Under the pieces are notes generated by a model. The model ran no database searches. It saw nothing but the letters and a program-made list of their open reading frames with translations, and was not told the origin of the DNA. 64,000 nucleotides of DNA, taken from Polytrichum commune (taxonomy: Eukaryota; Streptophyta; Polytrichopsida; Polytrichales; Polytrichaceae). This document shows positions 33,301-44,592 of this stretch, one piece after another. The stretch spans positions 17,048,001-17,112,000 of the forward strand of contig OX485809.1 in the NCBI GenBank assembly GCA_950295325.1, given 5' to 3'. Both the position numbers and the translations under genes were made by a program. Each line of letters opens with the position of its first letter. The first letter of the stretch is position 1.

Positions 33301-34670
33301 GTGAGCGGGGTGAGATCCACATGGGATCGCTGGAGTTGGAAAGCTCTGCGTAGGATCCCTCAGCGTGTAATCTGCCTTACCTGATTAGAACTGGGTCGAA
33401 AGCCGGTAAGTCAGAAACTAACTATCGGAAGTTTAGGAAAACAAACCTCGATGATGGTTGCCCTACTCTCAGAGGGAAGACACCCAGGATTATACCTGCG
33501 TGAACTTGGGATATGTGCCGTATGCAGCATGAGTACTTCTACTACACGAGAAGGAAAAGGGGAACCCTGCGTCGGAAAACACACTAACTCCACGGCGACG
33601 AACGAGTCGACCAAGGCTTTAAAAATCGTTAAATACCTAGAGGGAACTTCTGATGGGAATCGGGACCTGTCTATGAGGAAAGGCTGCGATTCGTACGGTC
33701 CCAGTGGAACCACCACAAAAACTTACGAGGGGAACCTCGTCGGTTCGGCGATGGATAGAACTGAAAATCAGGAAAGTCCTGCTTCTCCTGTCCGAGTCGG
33801 GGCTGCAGCCGATCGAATTCGGGAACTGAAACCTAACGCCGACGGAAAATATCGGAAAATCATCGACATAATAGCTGACTCACATGCGCTCGTAGCAGCG
33901 TACGAACGCATGTGATCTAAACTCATACAAATTAACCGAGGAGGGGATGACGAATAGGAGAAGAGAAGAGATCAACTTCTTATTCCTTAGAGGGCGCCAA
34001 TCGGAGATGGTCCGAACACACCGCAGAACAACTGCGCGCGGGGAAATCTCCATTTAGACCCGCGAGACAGGTCAACATCCCAAAACCAGGAGAATCCAAG
34101 GAGACGAAAGCGCTTACAATGATCAGTCCCAGAAAGCAGATATCACAAAAAGCCATCAAAGCGGCCCTAAAAAAAGGATATACGAAGCAACATTTTCGGA
34201 GGATTCGCACGGGTTCAAACTGAGTAAGTTTTAACACACGGCACTCGCAAGCGTAAAGTATGGATGGGAAGGAACGTCCTGGTTCATTGAGTTTGACATT
34301 CGGAAGTGCTACGACACCTTAAATCAGAAAAGGCCCAAAAGGCATCTTTTTGGAAAAGATACAGGATCAACACTTTTTGGATACGTGGACACAGATATTT
34401 CACGTAAGCATAATAAGCAGTAGAAGGACTTACATACATATAAGGATGAGGAGATATAGTGGTGTATTGTGCCCTTATTTTGTTTTGTGTGATATCTACC
34501 TCTACTAATCATCAAATTGTGGCTTGCTGCAGTGTGACTATAGGAATATTAAACTACTATTTATGCTATGAGAACCTCAGCAAAGTGAGGTCCATCGTCA
34601 ACTACCATCTGAGGTGGTTAGCTGTATATACGCTGGCCAAAAAGCACAAATCGAGCTACCATAATCTACC
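33301..34670 (+). pseudogene. Truncated atp1 group II intron with decayed maturase
   Basis: The intron begins GTGAGCGGGGTGAG after codon 380. A 154-codon frame (33451-33915) is followed in other frames by reverse-transcriptase/maturase pieces: WFIEFDIRKCYDTLN (RT motif, about 34280-34324) and, after a loss of much of the RT domain, LNYYLCYENL, KVRSIVNYHLRWLAVYTLA and KKHKSSYHNL (maturase X domain, about 34535-34672). Stops at 33913, 33955 and others show that the maturase is dead. The deletion between the RT start and domain X may predate or accompany integration. Domain V and the 3' exon are absent. Confidence 0.78.
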
Positions 34671-35064
34671 ATAATCTAGTACAACCATAATCTACCACTT
34701 TGTGTTCACACTTGGACATTACTTGTTCATGCTATTTTTGGTCCAGTTAATTTAACGTGGATGATGAAAGCTTGCATATCTTGAACAACTAACCAACTAA
34801 CTCAACTATTAGTTAACTATTTGCCTTACGTAATTATATTTGTTTGCAATTTGACCTGCTAAAAAATGTAGTTAAATATAGTTAAATGTAGTTAAATATC
34901 TAGTTAATTATAGTTGTTCCCTAAAATGTATTGAAAAAATAACAATTGAATATAGTTGGTTATAAGTATAATAAATAGCCATGAACTGGCATGAACAAAG
35001 TGTACACCTATAATTACAGTGGTTCATAAGAAATGACAGAGCCTCACACTTCTATCATTTTCTT
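34671..35064. other. AT-rich filler between mitochondrial insert and MITE right half
   Basis: About 390 bp is neither recognisable mitochondrial DNA nor part of the relative at 51 kb. It has three CCATAATCTA units (34661-34705) continuing the maturase end, and a tract of TAGTTAAATA-like repeats at about 34855-34915. It may be filler DNA or a further mitochondrial spacer piece. Confidence 0.45.
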
Positions 35065-35372
35065 GTTCCTTGCCCAAAACAACCCCTCCAATCTAACGGC
35101 CAAAATCTCATCAGTTTTTTTTTTTTTTTTGCTATGAAAAAACATGGACATCCTCTCGAACATAATTTGAGTTTTCATTCTTGTCCGACCTAGACTTCCT
35201 TCAAGAGTCCGTCGCCTTGGTCAAAATGTGCTGCCATGTAGGCATTCTAAATTGCAATGGCCTTTGGACTTTGGCCTCTCGTATGAAGACTCGAGAGGCC
35301 GAATTCTTGATTTCTTGCAATCTGATTGGTGGAAATCGACGTCCTCTCCACCACAGTGTGAAGAGGCCCTAA

Positions 35373-35997
35373 CCTCTCTTCTTCTTCTTCTCTCTCTCTC
35401 GTCGGCCCAGCACTCTCCGACCCATAACACTCTGCGGCGAAGGGCATTCCACACTCCACCCCCTTCAATCCTCCGAGCGCCTGCGCCGCTGTCAACTCTT
35501 ACACGATTCCATCGGTCAGACTTCGGCACCTGCGTTTCTTTTTCCTTTTTTTCTTTTTTCTTTTTTTTGATTACTTGAGCTCGCCTGCATTCCTGCTCAT
35601 TCACTCACCTTCATCCATGCCACTTCGTCCAGACGACCTCGCCAAATGCTGTGAGGCGATTGAATTCAGCCAGTACGTGGCCCTGTATTCAAATGAACCA
35701 GCCATTCTTTCGAAAGCGATCAACTTCATGCGAAATCCAGTTCTTCACCCAACATGTACACCCAAAAACAGCCTTCTAGGATGAGTTCGACTTGCCGCTA
35801 CCAATGCCGTCTGAATCCAACCTGTAGAGCTCTTACAAATTCTTTATAGGTGTCACATTGAGCGCCAGGCCCTAGCCGATCGCAATTCGACTTTGCTCCA
35901 CCGAATGACCCCAGGTGAATGGAACCGCGGCTACGACCCGAAAACATGCTTGTTCGGCTAATCACCAGCCGAATCAAGCTGACAGGGGCTGCAGGTC
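35373..35997. other. Non-coding stretch
   Basis: C/T-rich sequence with TTTTTC runs, then mixed sequence. Open frames here run through the MITE end and are not credible genes. The start weakly resembles 50255-50300 of the older repeat (CTCTCCGACCC / CTCTCCGACTCCC). Confidence 0.4.
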
Positions 35998-36166
35998 CAC
36001 TGTCTGGGGAGATTTTTGGGCATAATCGGTCAATATGCTAGTGTTTCCGAGTCCAACTGGTTACACGTTGTGATCTTCCAAATTTTCTTAATTAATTCGA
36101 AGTGTTTTCACAGATTGCTGTAAAGTGATCGGTAATTATTTCCCTGGAGTCTTGAACTGAAACCGG

Positions 36167-36740
36167 TGTCGTGAAGCAAAAAATTTCATGTCATGAAGCA
36201 AATTTTTACAAAAAAATTAAAAAATTAAAAAAAAATTAAAAAATTAAATATATTTTGTTTGATTTCATAGAATAGATAGTATAAAGGAAGGTTAAGAGTG
36301 ATCACCTAGTTGTCTTGAGATAGTCGATTGTGTAAAGTTAGATAGTCGATAGTTATTCATAGAAATTTTCTTAGAAAATAGAGAGATATCTTAAGTTAAT
36401 AATTAAAAGTTAGTTGATTGGTGGTTATCCATAAAAAGTTGCTTAGAAGATAGTGAGTTATCTTAAGTTAGTAGTTAAGAGTTAGATAGTTGAGAGTTAT
36501 CTATAGGAAGTTGCTAAAGAAAATGTGAGTTGTCTTAAGTTAGGAGTATGGATGTCTAAAATGCGAATGGATATATAAAGAAGGGGAAGAGGAAGTCTTC
36601 TCTCTCCTTGAACAGTTTTCCACACTCTCATGTTTTCATCAAGTTTTTCAAGTTTTTGAGTTGGATTTTCTCGTCCTTAATTTGATCTAGTTGCAGCTAG
36701 GAGCCCGGTGTTTTCCCTTAGCATAACTCTTTACATGACA
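36167..36740 (+). mobile_element. Probable solo LTR
   Basis: It starts TGTCGTG and ends CATGACA (short inverted TG..CA ends), flanked by CCGG/CCAG (one mismatch). It contains a TATA-like GGATATATAAAGAAGG at about 36570 followed by a C/T-rich leader, as in plant LTR promoters. No internal retrotransposon genes are adjacent, and the interrupted MITE resumes exactly at the right end. Superfamily unknown. Confidence 0.6.
36305..36543. repeat. 72-bp tandem repeats in the LTR
   Basis: Units starting CTTAGAAAATAGAG (36370), CTTAGAAGATAGTG (36442) and CTAAAGAAAATGTG (36514, partial) are spaced exactly 72 bp, with a weaker unit before them. Each contains ATCTTAAGTTA and AGTTATCCATAAAAAGTTG-like parts. 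Such U3 repeats may be enhancer-like, which is inference. Confidence 0.72.
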
Positions 36741-36803
36741 CCAGTTAGTAATCGAACTCAAGCGGTTCATCTGTAACTGGCGTTCGGTTTTCCGCGTTCA
36801 TTG

Positions 36804-39584
36804 TAGAGCTCAGAACCCACTAAAGCTACGAAAGACATTTCAGCCTCAACGGATTTAATCGACCCATCCTGCTCTGAAATTGGAGTTTCTTCACACTTTA
36901 CAGCTCTGCATTGCACTGTACAAATGGCAATCGAACGACGGCTTTACATTTTACCCAATGATTGCTAATTCAATGCCTATGGTATCCTAGCCTATGACTG
37001 AGAGCTACACATTGGTGAACAATGCCTATGATATCAGCGATTTTTATTTGTTTATTTATGTGAAGTAAAATGAAGTATTTTTCTATTTCAAAATTTTGGT
37101 ATTTTTTAAAATTAATTTTGAATCAAATATGATTTTTTAAAGATGTTCCCGTGAGAGTCTCATGATAGACGTGTGGATGGTTGACATCTATGCCAATCTA
37201 ACTCATGAGCATTCAGTAATTGTCCACAAGCAAGTAAGAAGTTGTAAAAAATCCAACATTTGTAAGCCCAAGTATGGAGCTCGACTTGTGAAAATACAAA
37301 TTTTGGGAGACAACAATATCAGTGAATTCGTGTGAATAAACAACTAGTGGGGGACAATATTTTCATTGACATCATCCAATAATACATGTACAAAATCATT
37401 GTGTATAGTTGAAAAGTTGATTTAAATGAAATTCATGTCAATCATGTCAATGTTTGACCATGTCATTAATACATGTCTCATATTAGTAGACATAGTGAGT
37501 GAATGTGCCTTGAACCGAGACCCATGTTCCTCCCTCTAGTTGCCGACTCCTCTTCTCGATGCCCCGTGCTTTGATCGTTTTTGCTCTCAATAGATCCCTC
37601 CCTTCCCCGCAACGCAATAGATTTGCCATGAGCTTTCGAGGATGTTTGGTGTTATGAAAGGATGTGCTTTAGATCATGAATGGGTTTCATATGCCCTAAA
37701 GGTATCTCGCAAACAAAAATGCTCATGTTTGAGACCAAGAGTAATCAGGTGAAGGAGACGAGCATGATGGCGCTATTCGTGGTGTCCACTTCCACAAGTC
37801 ACAACCCATGTTTGTTTCTAGAGGTCAAACTTTGTTTGCCCAATTTTTTCATTTAACTCTTTGTGTTACGTTCCTCAGCTCGAAGTGGAGCTACAATTGA
37901 TATTTTTTCTCTTTTGATTTCTAATGCTTCAAAACCAAGCACATTGCAAGATCTTGGAGACTCTATGGTTTTGGACTTTTGAACCTAACATTTGGATTGC
38001 TATGGCAGTAACAAGTTTTACAGTAGCTTGGTATGTGGCCTCAAAATGCACAACATGGTTTAGAAGTGGCTTTTACAAAACTTAGGAGGGAGTCGAAACC
38101 AACATGTGTTGTATAGAGGCAAAGAGCATGCTTTACCTTCCAACTGGCACTGTTATCTTTTTCTGTCACATGTACCGAGGGCAAACTTGAGTGTACTCGT
38201 TTGTGAATGAAATTAAATACGAATGTTGCACAAACTAACACCAATCTCAACGAACACAAAGAATGGTTTTAGGTGCTCTGAAAATGTTTTGAACAAAATT
38301 AGCTTATGATGTTGTTGATGGACTCCTAGTTGTATGGTTATCAGGTTCTTGTCTACAGGCTTTTCATTTGAACGATAGTCAATTAAGTTTATGTTAACCT
38401 GCCTCATTTTGTAGATTACACCATTGAATATGTCTTGGTTGTAAGTTAGAATTGGTGATAGTGACACATGCTTGTTTTGGCCTGAATATCTCTAATCTCT
38501 CTTAATACAACAATTTATGTGCTGACACTTTCTCACATGTTTACGCAAAAGTGACCAACATCATTCAAGTATTCCCTACCAGATCTGAACTAGAAGCTCT
38601 TTGTGCAGGTTACACATACCGATTGGATACCATGGCCAAGCATCCTCTGTTGATACTGCCAGCTCTTAAGTAGAGTTATTGCTTCTTTGTTGGATTGAAT
38701 CTTGGACAATATCTTCACATCTTAATCAGATTTGTTGTTTGGATGATGTGCAATGGCTAACATAATGAACAACATAACCTGATTTCTGTTCGAAAACATT
38801 TTTCAGCAGATATTACACAATGCACTTAGTACTCTGGACCAATGTTGATCTACATTAGAAGATATCATAAAATCCACATTACCTTGGCAATGATGCTTGA
38901 AAATGAGAGGCTTCGCAGCAATATTACGAATCTAGAAGTGTTACAAATCCATGAAATCTGGACCTTCGGTGCTGAACAATAGAGACAAAGCACCTTTCTA
39001 GGTGTTCATTTTTCGTGCATCGTACTGATGGTGGATTAAAATCATCTTTCTTTGAAGGAGTCCAAAAAGTCCTCCAGAAAGGACACTCTACGCATGTATT
39101 CAAGGCTTCGGCTCTTCTTTGCTGTGAACTTGAGATGACATGTTCACTAGGCTTATTTATTGCAGTCTGAAGTTACCCTCAACGACTCAGAACTAGACTG
39201 CACTTTGAATCGCTGATGGTTCCTTAGCTTTATAGCCATTTTTTGCTATGCTGTAGTTTGTAACTTGTTTTGTGACATGGCTAATGCACTGTGACATAAA
39301 TTATATTAACTTCAGTCACAACATCTGGAAAAATGGGGGTGCAGGCTTTTCTTGTAGGACCAGGAAACGAACTTAGGTGAATGTGCATGATGCAGCAGAT
39401 CGCATCTATGGCTTTGTTTTGATGAAAAACTGGAGCGGTATGTTTTCCATAATTTTCAATCTACCATGTAGCCAGTTATATTTTCCGTGAACCTATGGAA
39501 GTCTTTTCATGTTTCATAATCTCCTTTTGTGCACAGTTTGTTCTCCATGGGATGAGTGTTCTAGGGTAAGGACATAGCACCGGT
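36804..39584. other. Non-coding stretch
   Basis: AT-rich sequence; minus frames at 38041-38467 and short plus frames carry no recognisable domain. Nothing further seen. Confidence 0.4.
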
Positions 39585-39830
39585 GAAGGACATAGCGAGT
39601 CTCAAACTTGTTGAAATTGTGGAGGCTCACTTTCGTGTTACCATTGACATGGAGTACACTGATCAACAGTTGCATGCCAGAGCAAGCCACTCCACTACGT
39701 AGTTCACTGAAAGGGACGTTGGAATTACATGGGCATTCATTGATGCGAGGCTTGGTGATATTGGAGCTGCAATCCAGGAACGTCTCGAGTCCAGTGAAGT
39801 GGACATAGGAGGGAAGGCATCCCAGAGTAA
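39585..39830 (+). pseudogene. Methionine aminopeptidase 2-like gene fragment
   Basis: The frame from about 39590 reads HFRVTIDMEY, an in-frame TAG at 39699-39701, then WAFIDARLGDIGAAIQERLE and SSEVDIGGK. The second part resembles the MetAP2 segment I know as IDVRLCDVGxAIQEVMES followed by YEVEI-GK, where the enzyme's pita-bread fold follows the metal-binding Asp pair. The Asp metal ligands expected upstream are not recognisable. At the 3' end CAGAGTAAGT looks like a mutated splice donor. It is a short exon-sized relic; other exons were not found nearby. Confidence 0.45.
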
Positions 39831-42800
39831 GTCATCAATTTGTTATCAAAGAAAAGTTGGCATTGTGGTTTTAGTTGTAGGCAAAGCCCTTTTACTCTAC
39901 TGACGTGAGTAAATTTGCTATCTAATTTATAGTTGTGGCCTAAGTTTGTAATGGTGTTGGTCCTTGCCTAATTGTTTTGTCAAATATATTATTAGTGTTT
40001 GGTTCTGGAAGTAATCGAGGCTTTACTTCGTCTAAACGGTCATTTTAGACAAAAAGAAAGAAAGATGTCTTGAAGGTTGTCGCATTGCATCCAACCTTAT
40101 GGCACTATATTAAATTTATGTCTACATTCATAGCGCTTGTTGTTGAGTTAAGTATTTTAGAGTAAATTGACATACAGTGGTTCAAGCTTTTCTTTTCTTT
40201 TTTTACGGAAAAGCATAGACATGAGGAAATTTGATTTAATGCACGTAAACTATTGCACATGCCTAAGCAACAAAAACCAAGACTTGTGTCAGGCATTGCA
40301 TAATTGGCATTTGTAATGTTTATCAAAAATTCATAGTCATTTGACAATTGGCAGACTTCATCATTATGTATTTCCTTCTTATTTTCCAGAGATGGAACCT
40401 ACAAACTCAAAGCTTGTAAGATCCACCTTAACTCAGCCAATATCATTGCCCCAATTAAACCATGTGAAGGCAAATCTCTCAGGCAATAATTTTTGCTTCT
40501 TTATGTGTTGCAACTTGTGATTTATTTTTTAGTTTCTTATTTTTATTTATTGTTGTTCTGACTCTCCTTATCAACAAGTTCTTTACGTCTAGCCTTCTTA
40601 TCCAAGGTTGCTAGGTATTCATGAAAAGGTTTACTCAAAAATTCGAAATAATCAATGAGAGTTTTTTGTGTTTGGGACGTTATGATGTTGCAACCTATGA
40701 TAAAGTTAAAAAAATGAGAGATATCATTGTGGTCCGTAGCATTTGATTCCTTGCTTGTAATATTGGTATCTCAAATTTTTTCATTCTCAAATTTTTTTTA
40801 AAAGAAAGAAGGAATTCTTGCCTCATTTAAACTCATCCTATGATCAACTTCATGATAACATCACTTTGTCGAAGTACAACTATGTGTATTCATCAATTAT
40901 TACATCATCATCCAAATTGTGTTCTTCAATTTCATCATCTTCATCAAATTTGCTTCCATTTCAATTTTGGCACCCACATCATCTTGGTTGGTGTACAAGT
41001 TAAAAAAATATTGTACTTTTTCTCCACACCATTGTCATGCAATGGCCAAATTTATGTTGTAGATAGTCCTTTCTTGATGTTTGTGCTATCATCAATGTTT
41101 TCAATGTTTTGCTACTCTACTATGTAAGGTCTTTTTTTTCAAAAGCTCGTTGACTGATGACCAAACCCCAAAGAGTCTCTATCCTTCTTAAATGCAACTT
41201 TGAAAGGCTTAAAACATGTGACATCCAAAGGTTGCAAGATGTGGCTTATGTGTGAAGGTAATGTCACCATGTCTAAACCTTGACTTTTGGCTTTTACGAT
41301 TACTTCTTGTGAGACTTGAAATCCATGGCATCCAAAATCAAAAGATGTTTATTTGTAGGGGAAATGTCTTGAACATACTTGAAAAAAATGGTCCAAGCAA
41401 GCAGTGAATAATAAGACCTTATTCATCTATGTTTTTATCTTGGGTGTTCATAATTGTTCCATATTCACATTTAATAATGTAATTTATTTTCCTTTGTATG
41501 TTTCAAAAGATATAGAAATTTGGATTGCTATTCTCAACTGTGTTTACACACACCCTAATAGACATCTATTCCTTGGTTTAGGTGTAATTCCATAATTATA
41601 ATGAGTACCCTTCTTTGCCAATATATGTGTTCCATTGGTTTGCCCAACTTGTACACATATTTCATCACAAAATTATATATTTGATTGGTTGGATCTTTGT
41701 GTACATTATACATCACTTGTAAGTTTTTATAAAAAAATCTGACAATTTTGGACAATATTGTGAACTTGGATAGGAGAAGATGTGAGATGTTGGGAGGAGG
41801 GAATGTGAATTTGAGGGTTGGTGAAATAGTTTGTTTTGGGTAGGTCTTAAATATGAAGTCTATGAGACAGAGGAGATTGGGCACGTACATGAAAGGAATA
41901 GGATGAATCGATGGAATGTGACTATTTTTAGGCGGAGATGGAGCAACATGTCTAAAAGAATACATTGGTGAATAGTTTTATGCAATGGGAGGATTTTATA
42001 GAGATGTGTGTGAATGTTGCATAGATGTGGGTGAGTGAAATGACAATGAAGGTACAATTCTATGGTTTAGTGATGAAGGTTATGTTTAAGATATGTGAAA
42101 TAAAGGCAATGATTTATTTGTGATATCTTGGAGAGGTGTGGAACAATGCTCTTGAGTTTGAGAAAATTGGAAGGTTTAAAGATCAATGGATTGACTATTT
42201 TTTGTGGTGGTTCCGGGTAATGAAGATGTGAGTTTTTGAGAAATGCCAAGAGACCAAGTAGTCGTATTGGATGACAAAATCTTGAATTCTCTACCCAAAA
42301 AAAAACAAACAAACATAAAATACAAAGCAAGAAATTTAAATTGAATTTTTTAACCTACATCTATATTTTTATGTTGGTTATACTTGTGCACAATATAATA
42401 ATGAGTAGTCAAGTTCAGAGACATCCAAATGTAATGCAAAATAATGATTCTCAAATGAAAGATTGAAGAATTACAAATGACGATTAGATGTTGATCTCAA
42501 TATGTACAAGAGGTGTTAAAACTCATGAAATACACGACATTAAAGTGTAAAAGTGTGTGTATGTATGGTTGTAATAAGAAGGCTCTTCAAATCGACATCC
42601 CATCAAATTCAAGGTCTAGCGCATTCTAGAGCTTGATTCAAATTAGAGTGATTAGATTCATAAATGTGTGGTTTATTGAGCTAATTAGAATTTGTAGTGG
42701 GTTCATTGATCAAGAGTGCCATTTGCATAAATACAACATCTTTATCATTTCAAGACAAACAACATCATCCATGCATATACGTCATCCGCCTATGGGACGT

Positions 42801-43447
42801 TTTTTCTAATTTGTTCCCTGGAGCTCGGTTTAAGTTCACATATTGGTAATAGGCTAGGATACCATATCTATGATGCAACCATTCAGCATTCCCATATTCC
42901 CACTTGCCCATGCCACATTGAGAAATAAGGTTCTATAGAATGAAAAACAACTTTAATATTTATTCATGGCCTCTTTCAGTTCCTCGTGCATGTGGGGAGT
43001 TTAGCTTTCGTGTGTAGCAAACCTCATGTATCAATGTGTAATATGTGGGATTTTTTTTATAAATTGCATTTATCATAACTATCTCTTTGCTTAATCTATA
43101 ACAATTGTTTCATAAATGACAAGGCTTGAAGACCCCTCTGAGTTCATGGCATTCACGTTTGTACTTTTTCTCCTCTTGTTGAGTCCATGACTCCATTTTC
43201 AAGTTGACTCAAATGGTTTCATGCAACCGGAGAATTTGGAAGTAGGTCCCATCATGGACGAGTTGGGGAAACAAGTATAAAACACCAATGTTGCCGCACT
43301 TATGGCTCTACATTGTTTTCAGTTATGCAACTCAATCATTTTCATTGAACCCTACTTAGGGTTTTGGGTTAAACCTAGGTCCACTATATGGTTATTATGT
43401 TTTGTACTTGAAGAGTATGATGATGATAGATAGACTGTTTTTAAGGT
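39831..43447. other. Non-coding stretch
   Basis: AT-rich with many short frames lacking family signatures. The part 41550-42330 is purine-rich on the plus strand (GGGAGGAGGGAATGTGAATT-type), giving long minus-strand frames by composition. No gene supported. Confidence 0.4.
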
Positions 43448-44125
43448 ATGACCAAAGCAAGTGTTTTAAGGTTGTTGGACCTCTTACATCATATTCAAAG
43501 ACAAAACACTCATTATCGGTATGTAATTTCAGTCCTTATTAGAGTTGTGCTCAAAATTGTTTGCGATAGGGACTTTTACACTACCTTCTTACGTGACGCT
43601 ATGAACATTGTACTTAGGCATGAAATTGGTTGGCCCACTTGCCCTAGGTTAATACAAACCCAACATAACTTCAAACGCTTGTGTGGTCTACCCGCGGTAA
43701 TGGGGGCCATTGACGGAACCCACATATCAATTGCTAAACCTAAAGTGGATCCAGAAGATTATTTCTACTTCAAGACACATGGCTACTTCATTAATTGTCC
43801 AGCAACAATGGATAGCCGTAGAAGGCTTATTTATCTATTATAGGATATGTCTAGATCAACAAATGATGCACGTGTCTTATGTTGATCGAGTATCTATCGC
43901 TTATCTCAAAATGCAGGATGAAACGTTTCGCTAGAAATGAACGAGTTCTCCCTCTATCTTTTGGGTGATTCGGGGTTATCTTTGATGCCATAGTTGGTTG
44001 TGCCTCACCGCTACTCAAATCTAACAACTCTTGAAAGCCTATACAATCGCATGTTGTGGAGGGATAGAGGGGTTGTTGAGAATGCACTTGGGATCTTGAA
44101 GGAAACTTGGAGGGAAATGCTCGAG
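43448..44125 (+). pseudogene. PIF/Harbinger transposase (broken)
   Basis: The open part 43448-43840 contains the start of the DDE_4 nuclease: FKRLCGLPAVMGAIDGTHI (catalytic Asp in AIDGTH), DYFYFKTHGYF, then MDSRRR. Further pieces follow in other frames: CLDQQMMHVSYVDRV (usually PGSxxDxxV), LLGDSGLSLMP (second catalytic region, GDSGY) and RDRGVVENALGILKETWREML (conserved RxxVExAFGxLKxRW). At least two frameshifts and a stop (MP-TAG at about 43990) disable it. Related transposases could mobilise the TWA-flanked MITEs in this window. Confidence 0.75.
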
Positions 44126-44380
44126 TGAACCAAATTAAACATCAAAGTACCTTCTCAATGTCATTACCGTATGTGCAATATTATATAATGTGCTACCAAG
44201 ATGAGGAGGATGCCGAACTCTTATTTGGACTTGTGTAAATTGACGGCCCTGATGATCTCGGAGATGAGGATCTTGGTGAGAAGGTATGCAATGATCTAAG
44301 CTATATCCCCATTTGAGACCGTAGACAAGAGCTTTGTCGCCAACTTACATTTTACCTTGGCTCTCAAAGAGGCTTGGGTC

Positions 44381-44592
44381 ATGGTCCGAGATGACCCTAA
44401 ACTACTGGATGATGGTGGAGAGATACCCAAATCTCAAGGAAGAGGTTGGTGGTTCGATGCCCGGTTGTGAAATCTCCTCTCTACTTGACAGAAAAAAAAA
44501 AAAAAACTTGGCACATGGTCAATTGCTTCATGTGCTTTGGCATTGGCATGTCGGCCTTTTGTCTCAAAAAGGGAAAAAAAAAGAAAAAAGAG
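44381..44592 (+). mobile_element. SINE with 13-bp target duplication
   Basis: The 212-bp insert is flanked by the perfect direct repeat AGAGGCTTGGGTC (44368-44380 and 44593-44605). It contains a tRNA B-box-like GGTGGTTCGATGCCC (about 44447-44462), an internal A15 run at about 44490 and an A-rich 3' tail (44574-44592). No protein is coded. Confidence 0.75.

Larger units (their letters stand above)
18541..34670 (+). mobile_element. Nuclear insert of mitochondrial DNA (NUMT)
   Basis: A continuous mitochondrial segment with all genes on the plus strand: cox2 3' end, cox3, nad1, cob, nad9, atp1 5' end. Introns, spacers and genome-encoded C-to-U editing sites (for example CGG for the conserved Trp at 20426-20428 in cox3) are retained, so it derives from DNA. 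The four complete genes and the atp1 part have undamaged frames, implying a young insertion. The ends are placed where similarity to the split MITE stops (left) and where maturase similarity ends (right, accurate to some tens of bases). An assembly join between organelle and nuclear contigs is the alternative. It is less likely because both MITE halves plus their TAA duplications flank the block. Confidence 0.85.
18268..35369. mobile_element. Harbinger-type MITE (51-kb family) split by the mitochondrial insertion
   Basis: The left end GGGCCACTTCACACTATGG at 18268 and right end CACAGTGTGAAGAGGCCC at 35352-35369 form the inverted termini of one element with TAA on both sides (18265-18267 and 35370-35372). 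Compared in reverse complement with the uninterrupted 504-bp relative at 51038-51541, 18268-18540 matches that element's right half and about 35065-35369 its left half. The joint falls near the middle. About 16.5 kb between the halves is foreign: mitochondrial DNA plus about 390 bp of unassigned AT-rich DNA. Confidence 0.82.
35998..36803 (+). mobile_element. hAT-type MITE copy split by a probable solo LTR
   Basis: The left arm 35998-36166 (GGGGAGATTTTTGGGCATAATCGG onward) and right arm 36741-36803 (ending GCGTTCATTG) match the left and right parts of the 226-bp MITE at 46504-46729. The gap is filled by the 574-bp sequence annotated separately. Target duplication of this old copy is not recognisable. 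Confidence 0.7.

Noticed and set aside
18541-34670. Interpretation of the window as an organelle genome segment
   Set aside because: Both flanks are nuclear-type MITE halves with matching TAA duplications, and nuclear genes with a transit peptide or signal peptide lie nearby.
35221-35604. Overlapping long open frames on both strands
   Set aside because: They run across the MITE right end (35369) and low-complexity C/T-rich sequence, with no domain.
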